Shown here: positions 5,256 to 7,637 of the stretch, in pieces | How positions within the stretch are numbered: the first letter of the stretch is position 1 | Layout of the letters: every line of letters begins with the position of its first letter | Assembly: GCF_002399615.1 (NCBI RefSeq) | Contig: NZ_DHDZ01000041.1 | Span: forward strand, 1 to 7,637 | Reading direction: 5' to 3' | Source of the DNA: Pedobacter sp. UBA4863 | GTDB taxonomy: Bacteria; Bacteroidota; Bacteroidia; Sphingobacteriales; Sphingobacteriaceae | Length of the DNA stretch: 7,637 nucleotides | Notes under the pieces: generated by a model | What the model saw: the letters and a program-made list of their open reading frames with translations, nothing else | Told to the model about the DNA's origin: nothing | Databases searched by the model: none | Made by a program: the position numbers and the translations under genes

Positions 5256-6425
5256 ATGAATACATTTCAAAAATGCAAAACTCATTTACTGCTGCTTTTA
5301 ATTATAATGGCCAGCGTAGATGTGTATGGTCAGGTAGCTAAAGCAGAAAAAGAGCTGGAGCAAATGATGAAAGATATGAAAGTGGTTGGGCTGTCGGTAG
5401 CGGTGGTTAAAGACGGGGCAATCATTTATAACAATGCTTTTGGTCTAAAAAATATTGCACAAAACACCAAGCTTTCTACAGATGATACTTTTAGAATCGC
5501 CTCTATCTCTAAATCATTTTGTGCTATTGCCATTATGCAATTAATAGAAGCTAAAAAGTTGAAATTAACAGATAACGTTTCGGATTTGGTTGGTTTTAAG
5601 GTGGTTAATCCTAATTTTCCGGATGAAGTAATAACATTGAAAATGCTACTTAACCATACTTCTAGTATAAACGATACCGCTGGTTGGGGTACGTTAAATG
5701 GTATAGATCCAGCAAAAAATAAGGGAAATAATAAATGCTATAGCAATTATAAACCTGGCACAGGCTATAAGTATTGCAATACGAATTTCACCTTGCTGGG
5801 TGTTGTCATAGAAAGAGCTTCGGGTTTGCGTTTCGATAATTACATTAAACAGAATATTGTTGAACCATTAGGTTTAAAAGCCGGTTACAATGTAGATTCC
5901 TTAGATCAAAGTAAGTTTACATCGTTATACGAATACAATACAAAAACCGATACTTTTACCGAAGCGCCGATAGCCTATAAACGCAGTAAGACTTGGGATA
6001 ACTACCAGTTAGGTTATAGTGCTTATAGTTTTGCGCCAACTGCCGGAATGAAAATTTCTGCACCAGATTTAGCTAAATACATGATGATGCTAATGAACGA
6101 TGGTATGTACCAAGATGTGCGCATCATGTCTAAAAAAAGTGCTAAATTGATGAAAAAACCTACGGTAGAGCTAAGCGACGAAGAAGGGTATGCTTTTGCA
6201 ATTAGAAACATTAAAAGCCCTAGAATTATTGATGGAGATTTATTGGTAGGGCATACGGGCTCATTAACTGGTTTATATAGTGCAATGCTATATAATCCTA
6301 AAGGTAAGTATGGCTTTGTGGTTATTAGTTCGGGGAGTTTGCCTGATAACAATGAAGGACCTTCTAGAATTAGAAAAGTTTTAGCCGAAGGAATGAATAT
6401 TTTACACAAAAACTTTATAAAATAA
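5256..6425 (+). CDS. Exported serine hydrolase, beta-lactamase/class C PBP-like family (copy 1)
   Basis: A 389-residue serine hydrolase of the Beta-lactamase family (PF00144), which includes class C beta-lactamases, esterases and D-amino-acid peptidases. The N-terminus is a signal peptide (basic MNTFQKCKTH, Leu/Ile-rich core 11-19, cleavage probably before Q26), so it acts outside the cytoplasm. The catalytic triad of motifs is complete: S83-I-S-K86 (SxxK nucleophile and base), Y173-C-N175 (YxN), and H333-T-G (the KTG-equivalent box, His as in many esterase/peptidase members). LKMLLNHTSS (128-137) is the usual conserved helix. There is no C-terminal lipocalin-like extension. Cys89, Cys161 and Cys174 are shared with the neighbouring copy; Cys7 is in the basic n-region and is not a lipobox. 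The gene is followed after 19 bp by a close paralogue, probably in one operon. Beta-lactam resistance cannot be inferred; peptidase or esterase action is as likely. Confidence 0.93.
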   Translation: MNTFQKCKTHLLLLLIIMASVDVYGQVAKAEKELEQMMKDMKVVGLSVAVVKDGAIIYNNAFGLKNIAQNTKLSTDDTFRIASISKSFCAIAIMQLIEAKKLKLTDNVSDLVGFKVVNPNFPDEVITLKMLLNHTSSINDTAGWGTLNGIDPAKNKGNNKCYSNYKPGTGYKYCNTNFTLLGVVIERASGLRFDNYIKQNIVEPLGLKAGYNVDSLDQSKFTSLYEYNTKTDTFTEAPIAYKRSKTWDNYQLGYSAYSFAPTAGMKISAPDLAKYMMMLMNDGMYQDVRIMSKKSAKLMKKPTVELSDEEGYAFAIRNIKSPRIIDGDLLVGHTGSLTGLYSAMLYNPKGKYGFVVISSGSLPDNNEGPSRIRKVLAEGMNILHKNFIK

Positions 6426-6444
6426 TTGTAGTTAAATTAGAAAT

Positions 6445-7617
6445 ATGAAAACATTAAAAAAGTACGGATTCTTTTTACTGCCTTTGCTCTTCATTGTAAA
6501 TGGGTTTGTTGCTTATGCCCAAGTTGCCAAAGGCGAAGCAGAATTGCAAAAAATGATGCAAGATTTGAAAGTAGTTGGCTTATCTGTAGCGGTAGTAAAA
6601 AATGGAGAAATTATTTATAGTAATGCTTTTGGGCAAAAAAATATAGAGAAAAATACCAAATTAACTAGTAGCGATATTTTTAGGATTGCCTCTATCTCTA
6701 AATCGTTTTGCGCTACGGCAGTTATGCAATTGGTTGAAGCTAAGAAATTGAAATTAGAGGATAATGTGTCTGATTTGGTAGGCTTTAAAGTAGTTAATCC
6801 AAATTTCCCAGACAAGGTAATTACCTTAAAAATGTTGCTATCGCATACCTCTAGCCTTAATGATAGTGATGGCTATTTTAACTTTGACATGATAGACCCA
6901 GCTAAGAACGAGGGCCGTACAAAATGTTATAGTAAATACGAGCCAGGTAGCGAGTATAAGTACTGTAATTTAAACTTTACGCTAATTGGCGCCATCGTAG
7001 AAAGAGCATCAGGTATGCGTTTCGATAATTATATTAAAAAAAATATTATTGATCCGTTGGGCTTAAACGCTGGCTATAATGTAGACTCATTGGATTCTAA
7101 CAAGTTTGCTACGTTATACACCTACGATAAAAAGACAGAAACTTTTAACGAATCTAAAACTGCTTACAGGCCTAACAGAAACGTATGGAATAATTACCAG
7201 TTGGGTTATAGTGCTTATAGTTTTTCTCCAACAGGCGGAATGAAAATATCTGCCATAGACTTAGCAAAGTACATGACCATGCACATGAATTATGGTGTTT
7301 ACAAAGGCAAACGCATTATTTCTGAAACAAGTGCTAAATTAATGCAAAAAGGAGTTGTAAAAGTAGGTGATGAAGAAGAGTACGCATTTGCAATTAGGAG
7401 AGTTAAATCTAATGACATTGCTGATGGAAATTTATTGGTAGGCCATACAGGTTCGGCATCAGGTTTATATAGTACCATGTTTTTTAATCCTGAGAAAAAA
7501 TTTGGAATGGTATTAATTAGCACAGGAAGCTTGCCAGATAATCATGAAGGAGCGGTAAGGTTTAGAAAGGTATTAAGTGAGGGCATGAATATTTTGTACC
7601 GTAACTTTATTAAATAA
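6445..7617 (+). CDS. Exported serine hydrolase, beta-lactamase/class C PBP-like family (copy 2)
   Basis: Tandem paralogue of the preceding gene, 390 residues. By my hand alignment the mature parts (from Q26) are about 70% identical with a single one-residue insertion near W248, while the signal peptides differ (here MKTLKKYGFF, cleavage likely at AYA|Q after A25). All active-site motifs are kept: S83-I-S-K86, Y173-C-N175, H334-T-G, plus LKMLLSHTSS. The largest divergence is at 138-170 (GYFNFDM against GWGTLNG in copy 1) and around 226-247, regions that line or approach the active site in this fold, so substrate preference may differ. The 19-bp gap has no terminator and no promoter that I can see, which supports co-transcription with copy 1. 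The gene ends with TAA and the 17-bp repeat follows directly. Substrate unknown. Confidence 0.93.
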   Translation: MKTLKKYGFFLLPLLFIVNGFVAYAQVAKGEAELQKMMQDLKVVGLSVAVVKNGEIIYSNAFGQKNIEKNTKLTSSDIFRIASISKSFCATAVMQLVEAKKLKLEDNVSDLVGFKVVNPNFPDKVITLKMLLSHTSSLNDSDGYFNFDMIDPAKNEGRTKCYSKYEPGSEYKYCNLNFTLIGAIVERASGMRFDNYIKKNIIDPLGLNAGYNVDSLDSNKFATLYTYDKKTETFNESKTAYRPNRNVWNNYQLGYSAYSFSPTGGMKISAIDLAKYMTMHMNYGVYKGKRIISETSAKLMQKGVVKVGDEEEYAFAIRRVKSNDIADGNLLVGHTGSASGLYSTMFFNPEKKFGMVLISTGSLPDNHEGAVRFRKVLSEGMNILYRNFIK

Positions 7618-7634
7618 ACCCGTAGTGCATTATT
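7618..7634. repeat. 17-bp near-identical repeat, downstream copy
   Basis: ACCCGTAGTGCATTATT begins at the base after the stop codon of the second hydrolase and matches 5136-5152 at 16 of 17 positions. The three bases after it (GCT) differ from the AAC that follows the upstream copy, so the dyad seen there is not continued. The window ends before the extent of the repeat can be judged. Confidence 0.75.
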
Positions 7635-7637
7635 GCT

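Noticed and set aside
5274..5276. Lipoprotein lipobox cysteine (Cys7) in the first serine hydrolase
   Set aside because: The cysteine precedes the hydrophobic core in the basic n-region, so it cannot be the lipidated residue.
6023..6409. 128-codon minus-strand open frame opposite the first serine hydrolase (and a similar one at 7299-7523 opposite the second)
   Set aside because: Both mirror the same conserved coding region of the paralogues, so their similarity follows from the real genes; no initiation signal or family is seen.

Overview
The window looks like a piece of chromosome from a Bacteroidota bacterium, most likely of the Sphingobacteriaceae/Pedobacter type. The signs are low G+C coding DNA, A-rich leaders without clear Shine-Dalgarno sequences, promoter-like boxes close to the Bacteroidota pattern TAnnTTTG, and a divergent arrangement of a small HsdR-N-like protein and holA that, from memory, is common in this phylum. 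The genus is an inference.

Layout. Positions 1-284 (minus) hold an almost complete Dabb-domain protein whose 3' end runs off the window. Positions 333-794 (minus) encode a 153-residue stand-alone PD-(D/E)xK-type domain related to the N-terminus of type I restriction HsdR subunits. A 119-bp intergenic stretch with two families of AT-rich 14-bp tandem repeats separates it from holA (914-1933, plus), the delta subunit of the DNA polymerase III clamp loader. Next is a large secreted zinc metalloprotease of the DUF5117/DUF5118/DUF4953 type (2101-4644), closed by a strong intrinsic terminator (about 4667-4698).

The following 557 bp carry no gene I can recognise but are not featureless. They contain a short hairpin, a foldable G+C-rich element, three ACCGaCGGT palindromes repeated every 11 bp, and a pair of adjacent AT-rich dyads upstream of the next gene. 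The last third (5256-6425 and 6445-7617, plus) is a tandem pair of exported serine hydrolases of the beta-lactamase/class C PBP-like family. They are about 70% identical in their mature parts, 19 bp apart, and probably one transcript.

How the genes relate. The left part is housekeeping (DNA replication plus a nuclease-like neighbour and a small Dabb protein). The right part is a set of exported hydrolases that act outside the inner membrane. There is no phage, IS, CRISPR, RNA gene or obvious defence cassette, and I do not see a convincing new multi-gene system. The most interesting items are the non-coding elements between 4822 and 5172, a near-identical 17-bp sequence that brackets the duplicated hydrolase pair, and the duplication itself.
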